The position numbers were made by a program, and so were the translations under genes. From Cololabis saira (taxonomy: Eukaryota; Chordata; Actinopteri; Beloniformes; Belonidae): a DNA stretch of 64,000 nt. The notes below the pieces were generated by a model that worked only from the letters and a program-made list of their open reading frames with translations, was not told the DNA's origin and ran no database searches. The stretch is from NCBI RefSeq assembly GCF_033807715.1, contig NC_084599.1, forward strand, positions 1,098,501-1,162,500. The letters are read 5' to 3'. Positions within the stretch are counted from its first letter, which is position 1; each line of letters starts with the position of its first letter. This document shows positions 53,324-63,751 of this stretch, one piece after another.

Positions 53324-54115
53324 TGGGGTCCATTTCACAAAGCAGGTTTAGTGAAAACTCTGAGTCTGTTAACCCTGAAATGAGGGAAACTGAGTTTTCC
53401 GTTTCACAAAGGGAGGTAACTCAAACCAGAGAACGAGAGGTAACTCTAGCCTGTTTCACAAAGAGAGGTAACTTAAGCTCTCGGTCAGTTACCGTAGTAA
53501 CAGACTCTCTGAACCTAACCTGGTCGGGACCAGGTTTATATCGTGAAACCTGGAGTTTCTCTGCGTCTCCGCCTCTTTCAGAGACACACGCACATTTGAT
53601 TTCCTCATTCATTCAGTCAGCGGGCGAGTTTTGGCGAAGTTCTGCCGTCTGTCATTAAAAACAGAGTCAGTATATATATTAGAAGTCCATTGTCACGAAC
53701 ATGGCATGTCCTTTTGATGAAGACACAATTGATGAAGGTGCAGAATTAATGCGCAGAGAATTAAATATTCGTCTTTGGGAGATGGTTATCAGACCGCGTA
53801 ATACATGTACATTACAGTACATAGTCTCATTACAGGCAAAGCAATATATGTTAATCCTTTATTTGTTATAATTTTGATGATTGAATTGTTTAATGATTTC
53901 ATAATATATTCTAATTTTTTTTAGATTTTTTATCTGGGCTTTTCATAAACTGTGAGCCATAGGCTAATCATCAAAATTATAAAAAAATAAAGGCTTGAAA
54001 TATCTCACTTTGCATGTAGTGGGAAATAATATTTGTTTCACCTTAAGTTGAATTTACTACGAATGAAGTTTTGCAATATATTCAAATTTTCCGACCTCCA
54101 CCTGTATATTATTAC
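53324..54115 (+). mobile_element. PIF/Harbinger element, internally deleted
   Basis: The left part (GGGGTCCATTTCACAAAGCA, repeated TTTCACAAAG/GAGGTAACT blocks) and the right part (CATAAACTGTGAGCCATAGG, ATCTCACTTTGCATGTAGTG) match the ends of fish Harbinger elements as I know them. Between them only the first part of the transposase is left. Target duplication not resolved. Confidence 0.65.
53701..53871 (+). pseudogene. Harbinger transposase N-terminal stub
   Basis: The frame starts MACPFDEDTIDEGAELMRRE and continues LNIRLWEMVIRPR, the N-terminus of HARBI1-like DDE nucleases, then leaves the family and stops after 56 codons. The start ATG follows a spaced TATATATAT tract. The DDE catalytic core is deleted, so it has no activity. 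Confidence 0.7.
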
Positions 54116-54137
54116 ATGAATAAATAAGAGCATAATA

Positions 54138-54360
54138 CAGGGGTCTCCAACTCCGGTCCTGGAGAGACCTATCCAGCATGTTTTAGGTGTCTCCCTGCAT
54201 GAACACACCTGATTCTAATCAATGGTCGTCATTAACTTGTCATCAAGGTCCGGACAGTTCTGTTGCTGACACAGCTCCTTGTATCATGGTGTGCTGAAGC
54301 AGGGAAACATCTAAAACATGCTGGATAGGTGCTCTCCAGGACCGGAGTTGGAGACCCCTG
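54138..54360. mobile_element. hAT-type MITE with perfect 8-bp duplication
   Basis: Inverted ends CAGGGGTCTCCAACTCCGGT and ACCGGAGTTGGAGACCCCTG are flanked by GCATAATA on both sides (54130-54137 and 54361-54368). Length 223 bases; no coding capacity. Confidence 0.95.
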
Positions 54361-54456
54361 GCATAATATGTGTCTGTATTGGTTCAATACGGAACGCAAC
54401 TTTTAATTCCCAATTACGGAACAATTCCGTATTTCAAGGGACGGGTGGCAAGCCTA

Positions 54457-56055
54457 TGTTGGGCTCAGCCCATGTGAAAGTATGATGATGAATTCATACT
54501 ATGTGCGATCGGAGGTAACATTACATTGTCATCAAATTCCAGCAAAGCCAGACCCGGCCTCCCCCCTGGAAGCAGAGTTTATGGCCCTGTTGCTATCTTC
54601 TCGCTCAGGCCAATTTATAACCCTTGCGGCCTGGTTCGAGATGGTCCCCCTATGACCCCACTACACGGCCCCCAGATCAAAGAGGACCCACGGAAACAGA
54701 ACTCAGGTTTATGACACCTAGAGGGGGGTCAAAACAGTGAATCAGCAGAATTTCTGCCAGGGAACAGATTCCCCGGGGGTTTACGGCACCTGGGGGGGTC
54801 GGACATCCGGAGCCCGAACGCCAGGCCTCAACCGGCCGGGGGAGTGGTAGGCACTGCCTGCTGATCAGTCCCACCCCCCAAGAGACTACAAAAAGGAGCA
54901 ACCACCTGATGCTTCTCGGCTTTTTTTCGTTTCTCTGCTTTTTGCGTTTTCCGTTGCCACTTCTCATTTTTTTGGCATCAGGCCAAAACTTGGAGTTTAG
55001 CTCCAAGTTTTCTTTTTCTTTTCCTTTTTCCTTTTCACTTTTTCATCTGCCCAGCCTTTTTGCCTGCTGGCAGAGGTGCAATTTTTCCTAGCCCGACTCC
55101 TGCATCCAACCAGCGCAGCATCTGCCCCGGGCACCCTGCCAGCCGACTCCGTGGGCGCCACCGCGGTAAAATGGTCTTTCCCGGAGCATCCCGACATCGG
55201 GGCCCGGCGCCGACCGCCACAAAGGACCACTGGAGATCTCAAACGCTGGTAATAGGGTCGCCGGTCCTGCAATCCTGCCTGTGTTCCTTTTCCTCAGAGT
55301 CGGACGGGGTGAGACGGAGTCCCCCCCCCTCCCGGGTGCGCGCAAGGAGCGTTATACTGCACCCACGGGCTGGACGAAACCCCCCTCCTCCTCCTCCTCA
55401 AACAGAGCGGCTGCTCTCTCACCTACTGCAAAGTAAGAGGCAATTAGCGTCTGGGCAGACTTAGTAACGTTTATTTCGGTTGTTTTGATCCTGTTTATTG
55501 AGTTTATGCATTGTGTGACGGATTGATTGTACTGTACGCCTGTTTACGTGAGCTTTCACCGCCGAGTGATCGGACCGCGGCTCCCGACTGTATCTCAGAG
55601 CGGGTGGGGTTACTCCCGACCCGGTTCTCGAGTGGGACCTGCGGCCGATCTACCACACCGGCCGTTAGAGCTCACAAACCCCCTTTGGGGCCCCCGGCTG
55701 CGGTGTGACCACCTGCAGCCGCGCATCTGTGTGACGCGTCGGAGATCCCGCAGGCACGGCGGTGCGACGTCCGAGCGCGGTCCGCTGACCCGCTCCTCCC
55801 CCCCCCCCTTTTTTCACTAAACCCGGTTGCGCGTCGGATCCACGTGGTGTTTCACCGCTGTTTTATCCGTGGTCTGTTGCGTTTTCCGTCATATTTCTCC
55901 CACGGCTGCACTGCCGTGATTCGCCTTCCGGGAGGCGTGTTCACGTAGCGCGACGTAGCACGCCCCTTCTGGCAACGTGCTCACGTACCGCAGCGTGAAC
56001 CGCCCCCAGACCGCGTGACACGCAGCGTACGCTGCTCTGACGCATACACGCACAA

Positions 56056-56096
<41 letters not shown>

Positions 56097-56275
56097 AGTC
56101 TCCGCCAGAGGATCCGAAGAACCCCTCCTTTTTCCCTTATGATTTTGTGTCTCTATTTGTGTAATTGAACCATCAGAAATTATTCGGAGTGTTGTTTACC
56201 AACTGTTTGACACTACTGTGAATAAATTTCTGATCGCAAAAAGTCGTCTCTGTTTATTCTGTGCATGCCTGCCGC
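54457..56275 (+). mobile_element. ERV-1 5' LTR (and short leader)
   Basis: Proposed start TGTTGGGCTCAGCCCATG. The region has a promoter-like stretch near 54885, GC-rich transcribed-type sequence, a (CA)n run, and AATAAA at 56221-56226 about 50 bases before the end. Gag starts 46 bases beyond the proposed end. The 3' LTR is outside the window, so both borders are inferred. TGGGTGACGAAGTGAG at about 56283 could be a primer-binding site, but I cannot match a tRNA. Confidence 0.55.
56057..56095. repeat. (CA)n microsatellite
   Basis: A pure CA dinucleotide run within the ERV-1 LTR; the antisense frame is a Cys/Val repeat shadow. Confidence 0.95.
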
Positions 56276-56321
56276 CAAGGCTGGGTGACGAAGTGAGAAC
56301 CCCCCCGCTCTAGACGCCACG

Positions 56322-58181
56322 ATGAGTAGCCCAGGTACCCATGCTACGCCCGGTTGCAGGCACCCGGAGGCGCAAATGATAGTAGCAGGTTTGAGTGAGG
56401 TATCCAGGGAAGAACTGAGGGTTATAAATAACTATGACCTCCCGACCTGCGACGAGAATTTTCTTAACTTTGCCAAAACGTATTTTCTTAACTTTGCCAA
56501 AAACCCAGATAGAAAAGCCCGTATAGCCGACGTTTTGGGTAAACTAGCCTTGCTATGGCAACGTATGGCAGACTTACAGGCTGAGGCTGGGGAAAGCAGT
56601 ATCAAGTGGCGACAAAAATTCGATTGGGAAGTGTTGGCACACCGAGATTCAAAAGAGGAGAATGAGCGCTTGGTGGGCCTGTTAGCAGAGGCCCGGGTAC
56701 GACTCGAAGATGCTCTTCGAAGCGACTCCGACCGCGAAGGGTCGGATCCGGTGGAGGTGGTGGTTGAGACCCCAACGCCCCGCCAGATGACCCCTCACAC
56801 CGCGCCGGAGGCTCCAAGGGGAGGTCCAGCTGCAACAGCTGGGCCGCCTCCGAGACCGACCGCTCGCCCGCGATCCCCAGAATACGCTGACGGCTGGCCT
56901 GCCAATCAGCCGGCAGCGGAAATGCGCGGTTCCCAGGGAAATAGGCGGTCTCCGCTGGACCTCGACGTTGGCCCCTCGACCAGAGCGTTCCGACGCACGG
57001 TCAGCGCATGCTTTCTCGAAGCCGGATCCCGGCCGGGCTCCCCGCTCGCAGTTTCTCGAGCCGGATCCCGGCCGGGCTCCCCGCTCGCAGTTTCTTGAGC
57101 CAGAGCCTGGCCGGGTGTCACGCCCGCGTTTCGACACACGGCCAAGAACCCTGTCGCCGCCGTACCGGAGAGAAAGCTCCTTTACATCGCACGTGGACCG
57201 CCGTCACTGGGATCACTCAGATGATGAGGATGACGCACCTGCTCCGACGTACGGGTACGGCCTCCGCACTTGCCAAATAGAGTCTTACGGGAGATCGAAC
57301 GGTGTCTGTACGACCTCCCGGGGGCAACCTCCCGGGAGAAAATGAAACTAATCTGGAAGACTACTTCCAGGGGCGTTCACGTATTCCTAGAGACCCTGCC
57401 GCCCGGAACCAGAGACCATTATTCCGCTCTCTGTCGGGCCCTGCGGGAGGAATACTCACCGTATACCGATCAGGCGTCCGCTACCTTAGGTGCTTTTGCC
57501 ATCATGCAAAAGAAAGGAGAATCGCCAAGGGATTATTACTGGAGGCTCCGGGCGGCCTACTTCCAGGGGCGTAACGCGCCTGGGTTGGAGGAGGAACAGG
57601 CCTTTAAGTCCCTGTTCCTTCATAACCTTCACGAAAGCCTCAGGTTTGATGTAACTATGTATTGCAAAACCAGGAACTTACCGATGCGAGAAATCAGACG
57701 GTTTGCACAACTCGCCTGGGAAGCTAGAGCGCGGCCCGCAAGGGTACCGGAGAACAGCCCCTGGGTGCTGGGGATCCAACGAAATGAGAGCAGCCACTTA
57801 GCGCTCGAAGGCGACGAAACCCCCCACTCCGGGCCCAGACCCGAAGCAGGGGCCGGGGACGAGCCCCAGACTCGGTCCCAAAACAGGCAGCAAGACCAGG
57901 GAGGTAAGTCCTGGCGTCGGTCACCAGATCGGTCGGCGCATCAACCACAGAATAACCGTCGGCAAAATGAAAAAGGGTGGCAGAATCGCACGCCCCAGCA
58001 CCACGCGAGGTATGAGAACCCCGAGTCGAAATACGCGAAAAAAGGGCAATACCGGGAGAGGAAGGAGGAAATGATTGAGAGTGTGGTAGAAGCTATGCGG
58101 AGGTTGAACAAAGAGTCCAGTTCAGCTGCCCCACCTGGGCCCCCTAAGAAGGACCCAGGTGCCGAGCGACCGCCGGCATGA
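56322..58181 (+). pseudogene. gag: ERV-1 gag
   Basis: Gag would form the particle shell. The frame starts with ATG at 56322 (MSSPGTHATPGC). N-terminal part: LSEVSREELRVINNYDLPTC and an acidic/coiled-coil-like stretch near residues 85-130. A tandem 39-base duplication near 57020-57098 (GSRPGSPLAVS repeated) ends in a stop; the reading then passes through another frame (SPPYRRESSFTSHV, 57150-57220) and returns to the first frame at about 57255. The capsid-like part has LETLPPGTRDHYSALCRALR and QKKGESPRDYYWRLR, resembling the major homology region. The C-terminus is Arg/Gln-rich with no CCHC zinc knuckle. It ends at a UGA followed by CUAG (58179-58185). A 24-base tandem duplication lies at about 56458-56506. 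Two frame changes make this copy defective. Confidence 0.75.
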
Positions 58182-58185
58182 CTAG
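58179..58185 (+). promoter_or_regulatory. Candidate stop-codon readthrough site between gag and pro
   Basis: The gag frame ends TGA CTA G and stays open after the stop in the same frame into protease for more than 700 bases. UGA CUAG is a known strong readthrough context in animals. The frame identity and the sequence are direct; use as a recoding signal is inference. Confidence 0.6.
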
Positions 58186-58925
58186 CCCAGACCGACCCCA
58201 CGGCCGAGGTCTACCTGGTTGGGTGGGACCGGAGCAAAAGGGAGCCTAGTGGGGGGATGGAGAGGACAGCACCTGCAGCTGCACGCACCCCTTTTCTGAC
58301 GTTCCTGGGGGGGTTAGTCCATAAAGGACCCGGTCGGCGTGTCTACTGTTCAACGGTTCTCTGCGGTTGCGTCCGCGTCCTCGCGCTCCTTGACACCGGG
58401 TCGGAAATCAGCCTCATTAGCCCCACCACGTTTGCCGAGGTTTCCAGGGCTATGTTAGCCCTCAGTAAACCCCTCTGCGCCGAGCCTTGCGACATGAGCA
58501 TAACCAGCTTCACGCAGGATAGGTCTCCCATCACGGAAAAGGTCTGGGTGGACATAACCTTCCAGGGCATGGCCCTGGTCCACCCCCTCTACGTCTGCCG
58601 CCTGGACACCGAACCCTTTCTGGTAGGTCAGGATCTCCTCGACCGGTTGGCCCCTCTGATCGATTGTAATCAGGGACAGTTGTGGGCCCAGGTCGGAGCA
58701 CCAAGACCACTGGAAGGTCATGAGGGTTTTCGCCCCTCAAGTGGGCAGGCCGGCACCCTGCCCAAAGTCATGCCCCTCGTAGGACCGAATCCGGGTTTAG
58801 AGCGTGCGCCCCCCTTGGGACGAGAGGGGGACCAGACGGCCAACCTCACACCCCTGTGCGACCACCCCTCCTTCCGGTGCTCATTGGAAGGGGGGGGGGG
58901 GTGGATCGGTACAGCCCCCGGGTAG
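58182..58925 (+). pseudogene. pro: ERV-1 retropepsin (first protease domain)
   Basis: In frame with gag after the UGA. The aspartic protease would cut Gag-Pol in the particle and acts as a dimer. Visible are VLALLDTGSEISLISPTTF (catalytic DTG at 58392-58400), a central VDITFQGMALVHPLY strand, and PFLVGQDLLDRLAPLIDCNQ, the C-terminal G-x-D-L-L helix. After about 120 residues it enters a linker and then a 12-G run (58890-58901), where the frame changes; the annotated frame ends at 58925. Catalytic residues are intact. Confidence 0.8.
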
Positions 58926-59851
58926 TGGAGACCGTGTCGCTCGCAGGGACTGTCATCCCAGAAGCGAGCGTGGCTCTGTGGTCTGAGAAGACGGTGGTCA
59001 GCCAAGTTGTGTATGACCAACTGTGCAGAAACGAGACTCCACTCGCGTTCGTGAACAATAACCATCGTATCCGGTCCCCAAACTCACCGCAGGTGTCACT
59101 GAAAGCAGTTGGAGTGTGCGTCATATCCGTGCGAGTCGGGAGAAGGCAGACATCCCACTTCGTCAGTGTGGCCCCTCACCTACACACCCCACTCCTCATA
59201 GGCGCTGATTTCCTGGTTCGATTTGGAGCCAAGCTGGATACCCTTAACCAGGTTATATGGTCCCAAGCCCAAGGGGCAGCACATACCCTCGCCGCAACCC
59301 CCGAACTCATGCGGTCGGGTCAGACGATTCCCCAGGCGTGTCAGGTAGCCAGCGAGGTCGACATCACCGTCCCTCCCCGCACAGCGGGGGCGCCTGTCCG
59401 CCTCGTAATAGCCAGGGACCAACAACTGGCATCCTCCACGGCTTTCTTTAGCCCCCTGCCCCGTCTCGCGAATCTGAACCTAGCCGTTTGCGGTACGCCC
59501 CTCCTGGAGTTGGACAACCGCTCGACTTACGTGCTCGTTCAGAATCTGACACGGGTACCCGTCCTGATTAGGGCCAGACAGGTGCTGGGACTGCTGATAG
59601 ACAGCTCGTTCCATGATTTCGAGCTGACAATCCCTGTCATAGGACAGCTGCCAACCTCCTTGGCCAATGGCCCGGACCCCCAAAAGGTATTGTTCACACA
59701 CCCCCATCAAATGATCACCGTTAGGCGACACGAGCTGCTCCCAGAGGAAACTGTCTGTAGCGCCGTGCTGGGGGCCGCTGGGGATATGGTAGTGTATGCA
59801 CTGGTGGCTGATCCGAAGGATCCAGGCCAGGAGGGGGGGGCAGAACCATAA
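58902..59851 (+). pseudogene. ERV-1 second protease-like domain and pre-RT linker
   Basis: This frame (open 58856-59851) begins where the first protease frame is lost at the G run. It shows ALWSEKTVVSQVVYDQL where a retropepsin would have ALxDTGxxxSxI (SEK at 58982-58990 in place of DTG) and later PLLIGADFLVRFGAKLDTLN, parallel to the C-terminal block of the first domain. I read it as a tandem protease copy that lost its active site. The rest, VDITVPPRTAGAPVRLVIAR and STYVLVQNLTRVPVLIRARQ, is the beta-rich pre-RT region of Ty3-like and related pol proteins. It ends at another G run (59833-59840), after which pol continues in a different frame. Confidence 0.6.
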
Positions 59852-61455
59852 CGGAACCGTATCCCGGTTTCGAAGCAGAAATAGAACAGCAACTCGGGAA
59901 AGCAGACGCATTGACGAGTGACGTAGAACGACAGGCCCTCCGGAACCTGTTCCTCGAGTTCCAGCCTATCTTCTCCAAAGACGCTCACGATTGCGGCGTA
60001 ACAAATCTCCATACGGTCCGCATCCCCACAGACCCATCCGCGCCCCCCACGTTTGTGTGCCAGTACAAGATTCCTTTAGCCGCGTATGAGTCTATCCAAG
60101 AGATCCTCGACCAGCTTCTGGAGAAACGGATCATTCGGGAATGTAATTCAACATACAACTCCCCCATCTGGCCGGTTCTGAAACCCTCCGGTAAGTGGCG
60201 TCTCACTATTGATTACCGCCCCCTGAACCGACAGGTGCCACTCTCGCGATGGCCGATGATCCATCTCGACCAGGAGTTGGCCAAAGTTCGGGGCGCCCGG
60301 TTCTTTTCAACGGTAGACGTCGCCAACGGGTTCTGGACCATGCGGGTCGACCCCGCCGATCAGTATAAACTGGCGTTCTCTTTCAGTAACCGCCAATACA
60401 CTTGGAACCGCTGCCCTTTCGGCTACTCCAACTCACCGTCGGAATTTAACATATTCCTACACAAGGCCATGAGCGACGCCGCCGCCCGAGGTAACCTCAT
60501 TTATGTGGATGACATCTTAATGAGGAGTCATACCTTTGAAGAGCACCTAGTCGAGATCCGACATGTGCTCGGCCAGCTGTCAGCGGCTGGAGCCAAGCTT
60601 GCGTTGTCCAAGGGCCAATGGTGCCGCTCGAAAGTCGATTACGTGGGTCTCACGGTGGGTCCGGATGGTATCGAGCCTCAAGCAAATAGGGTGAGAGCCA
60701 TCCAGGACATCAAGGCCCCGACCAACCTGTCGGAACTTCGCAGCTTCCTAGGGGTTTGTAACTACTCCCGACAGTTTGTCGAGGACTACGCAGAAATAGC
60801 AAAACCGCTATACGAACTACTCCGCAAGGACGTGCCGTTTAGCTGGGGACCGCCACAGGAGGGGGCCTTTCGCCTGATGAAGCAGAAACTTTGTGTAGCT
60901 CCTTGCCTTGCCTACCCCGACAAGGATAAGGAGTTCTTCCTCGAGGCCGCATTCTCGTTGCAGTCCCTTAGTGCAGCCCTGATGCAGCAACACGACCGAA
61001 ACAAACGGGTAGTCGCGTACGCGAGCCGGCCCCTCAGGGATGTCGAGCTCAAGTTCTCAGATTGTGAGAAGTCGCTTCTTTCCACCGTTTGGGCGGTGGA
61101 ACACTTCCGCAGTTACATCGGAGGCCAAAAGGTGGTCATCGAGACCTGCCACCAGCCAGTCGTGTTTCTGAACAATCAACGGCTGAGAGAGGGTAGGGTG
61201 ACCAACAGCCGCATTGCCACCTGGATGATGGCACTCCAGGGCTACGATGTAGAAGTAAAATATGCAAAAAGTCATAAAATGCTGCTAGGTCGGGGCCTAG
61301 CAGAATGTCAACATTGTGAATGCGAAGACCCGCCAAATGACCTCGCCGTTCAGCTCGCCTCCCCGTCTCTTCCTTCCAACCATCGCTATTACGACGAGAA
61401 CGTCTGCGTCGGGCTCCCCACGGCGTACATCGATGGGTGCTCGTTCCACCATTAA
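59841..61455 (+). pseudogene. pol: ERV-1 reverse transcriptase and tether RNase H
   Basis: The frame (ORF from Met 59911, open from about 59845) encodes RT. Order: RNLFLEFQPIFSKDAHDCG, YKIPLAAYESIQEILDQLLE, SPIWPVLKPSGKWRLTIDYR, FFSTVDVANGFWTMRVD (motif A Asp), FGYSNSPSEFNIF, IYVDDILM (catalytic YVDD at 60502-60513), SFLGVCNYSRQFVEDYAEIA, then an RNase H-like domain: FFLEAAFSLQSLSAALMQQH, VVAYASRPL, FSDCEKSLLSTVWAVEHFRS, IETCHQPVVFLNNQ. In that domain the expected Asp residues read Ala and Cys; only the Glu is kept, so it looks like a non-catalytic tether. A second RNase H starts with YIDG (about 61426) and is cut by an in-frame TAA at 61453-61455. Confidence 0.8.
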
Positions 61456-62112
61456 AACCAGCTCCGGGCAGGAGTGGGCGTGGTCTGGGTTGGGGACCGC
61501 ATAGGTGAGCCTAAGCACTACCAGTTGGGGCAGAAGTCAAGCCAGTACGCAGAAATCGCTGCAGTACTCATCGTTCTCCAGCAGGCCAGTAACTTTCCAA
61601 CGTGGAAAGCGAACGGTATGAAAAACGCGAGGAATAGAGAGGTGAAACACGTCGAACTATTCCTAGCATGCGATCACTTAGTGGAGAAGGTCGGCATGAT
61701 GGTGTACTGGAGGAAGGTCAAAGGTCACTCTCAGCTCCAGGGCCCGGATAAGGACGGGAACGACGAAGCCGACCGGTTGGCTAAGCTGGGTGCAGGAAGT
61801 GGAACCCCCTGGGTTTTCCAACCTGAATGGTTGCCGACGCCGCAGGCCCGAGCGGTAAACGCCGTAACGCGGCGCCAGGCCAGAGAGGGAGCGGAAGATA
61901 CTTGCACCGCCAAGCAGAGCCTACACTTGGGACGTGAAGTCGGTGACTCGGACCTGGTAGCCATGCAGGAACGGGACCCCGATGTCAGCCTTATCCGGCG
62001 TCTGGTCGCAGACCCGCTTACGGTGGGGGCCAGTCTGCCCCCACAGAATCCACACAGCTTAGGACCCTCCGTCGCATGCTTCCAGCCCTGCGACTGGAGA
62101 AAGGGCTGCTAA
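61456..62112 (+). pseudogene. ERV-1 second (retroviral-type) RNase H and integrase N-terminal part
   Basis: Same frame as RT, after the TAA. Features: [30 protein letters not shown] (Glu), [11 protein letters not shown] (Asp), [23 protein letters not shown] (Asp). Together with YIDG before the stop these form the catalytic set of a retroviral RNase H that would remove the RNA strand. After it come an extended linker and the beginning of integrase; the frame is lost near 62080 by a shift and ends KGC at 62112. Confidence 0.75.
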
Positions 62113-63257
62113 TATACCGCCCTGGCGATCAGGGACCACCCCGATGGGTGGTCCCATCAGACCATAGGGGGGTAATGTTGACCCACGCACACGACTCCCC
62201 GGTGGGGGGTCATCGGGGCTACAAAGCCACCCTCCAGACTCTCCAACAGGTGGCCTACTGGCCATCGATGGCCCGCGACGCCCGGGAATACGTCAGAGGG
62301 TGCCTAACGTGCTGCCAGTTCCAGCCCTCGCATCCACTTGACCGCTCCCCGCTCCAGCGTAAGGGGGTAACATTTCCATGGTCACACCTACAAGTAGGTT
62401 GGGTGGGACCGGTCCCGAAATCCTCAACGGGAAACCGCTACCTCCTCACCATCACCTGTGCGTTCACGAAATGGGTCGAGTGCCTCCCGGCGCCCAACGA
62501 CACGGCAGTCACGACCGCCGTCCTCCTCGTGAACCATGTGTTCAGCCGCTGGGGCCTCCCCCTTGCGGTAGACTCAGACAGAGGCACGCACTTCACCTCT
62601 AGCGTCATGACGGCCCTGTTTGATCTTTTGGGAGTGGACGTGAAGTTCCACATTGCGTACCACCCCCAGTCCTCGGGTCAGGTCGAGCGAGCCAATCGAA
62701 CCATCGTCCATATGCTTAAGAAATACGTCTGCGGCAGTGGGAAAGACTGGGACGTAAAACTCCCCTTGGTCCTGAAGGCCATCCGATCCACACCACATCG
62801 CTCGAGTGGGGTGACGCCATTCGAGATGATGACTGGCCGGCAGATGACGCTACCACTTCATCTGTTGTACCACCCCGAAGATGTCAGCGTTGCTACCGCT
62901 TACACCGCGCCTCAATACGTGGCAGACTTACGCGACCACCTTCGGTCAACCTTTGCATGGGCCCAGAAGAACTTGGAGGCCAGCGCTGAAGGCGCCAAGG
63001 CATACCACGATCGCAAAGCAACCGATCGCGAGTACCAAGTAGGGGATAAGATTTTCTACTTCCGGTTCACTCGGCCAGCAGGGGTTTCGAAGAAGTTCCT
63101 TCCAAACTGGGCAGGGCCATTCGAGGTCGTCGGGAAGCTCTCGTCGGGAAGCTCTCGCCGGTTGCGTATCGGATTAGTCTCAAAACCGAAACAGCCTCCG
63201 GCCTACAAGTGGGAACCAGCCGTATGCCTGAGGGAAGCAGTAGTAGTAAAGGAATAA
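62076..63257 (+). pseudogene. ERV-1 integrase
   Basis: Integrase would join viral DNA to the genome. The frame shows the zinc-binding HHCC part ([20 protein letters not shown], then GCLTCCQ), a core with [26 protein letters not shown] and [13 protein letters not shown], and a C-terminal region with [20 protein letters not shown]. The first catalytic Asp is Gly here (codon 62397-62399), while the Asp at 62577 and the Glu at 62685 are kept. The enzyme from this copy would be inactive. The C-terminal part carries a small tandem duplication (GKLSSGSSR, about 63130-63155). It ends 33 bases before the env frame. Confidence 0.85.
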
Positions 63258-63289
63258 CCGTTAGCTGGCCCTAGCCTCCTCCATAAAGC

Positions 63290-63751
63290 ATGTGTCAGCC
63301 TATAAGCACCCGTCGTATTTACTCAGGTAACTCAAGGTCTGTTCTGTTACAGATGGAACTCCTCTGGTTTATTTGCCTCCTCAGCCTGCAACCTGCTCAA
63401 CCCGCCACCGTGATTGGACCTGGTCCTCCTACCGGAATTGTCCTCCAAAACGTCCCGGGATTGCTAATAACAGACTGTGATATATATTCGCAGAGGGTTT
63501 ACGTGTGCGTAGACCCCTGGGATGTGTACCGCAAACACATCCGGCTTCCCCCTCAGCTGACGGAAGGAAGGCTGAGTGGGACTCGAACAGGCAATACCAT
63601 AGAACACGCTAAACAAACGAGTATCTACATTCTCGAACAACTGCTCAAGTTCATAGTCACCGAAGAAGATCTGAGCATTAAGAAGCGACCAAAGAGATTC
63701 CTTGGCACCCTCGAGCCGCGACGTCAGCTTTGGGATCCTTATTCTCGGTAG
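63290..63751 (+). pseudogene. env: ERV-1 envelope N-terminal subunit
   Basis: The likely start is the Met at 63353, which follows a pyrimidine-rich GTTCTGTTACAG acceptor-like site and opens a signal peptide (MELLWFICLLSLQP). The 63290 Met lies in the same frame upstream. About 115 residues later, a furin-type site RPKR (63686-63697) marks the end of the N-terminal subunit, unusually short for a retroviral surface subunit. Soon after the site the frame shifts and the annotated frame stops at 63751. Receptor-binding domains typical of gammaretroviruses are not visible. Confidence 0.65.

Noticed and set aside
55035..55820. Overlapping ORFs before ERV-1 gag, as a possible accessory gene
   Set aside because: They lie in the presumed LTR, upstream of the AATAAA signal, with biased GC composition and no recognised motif.
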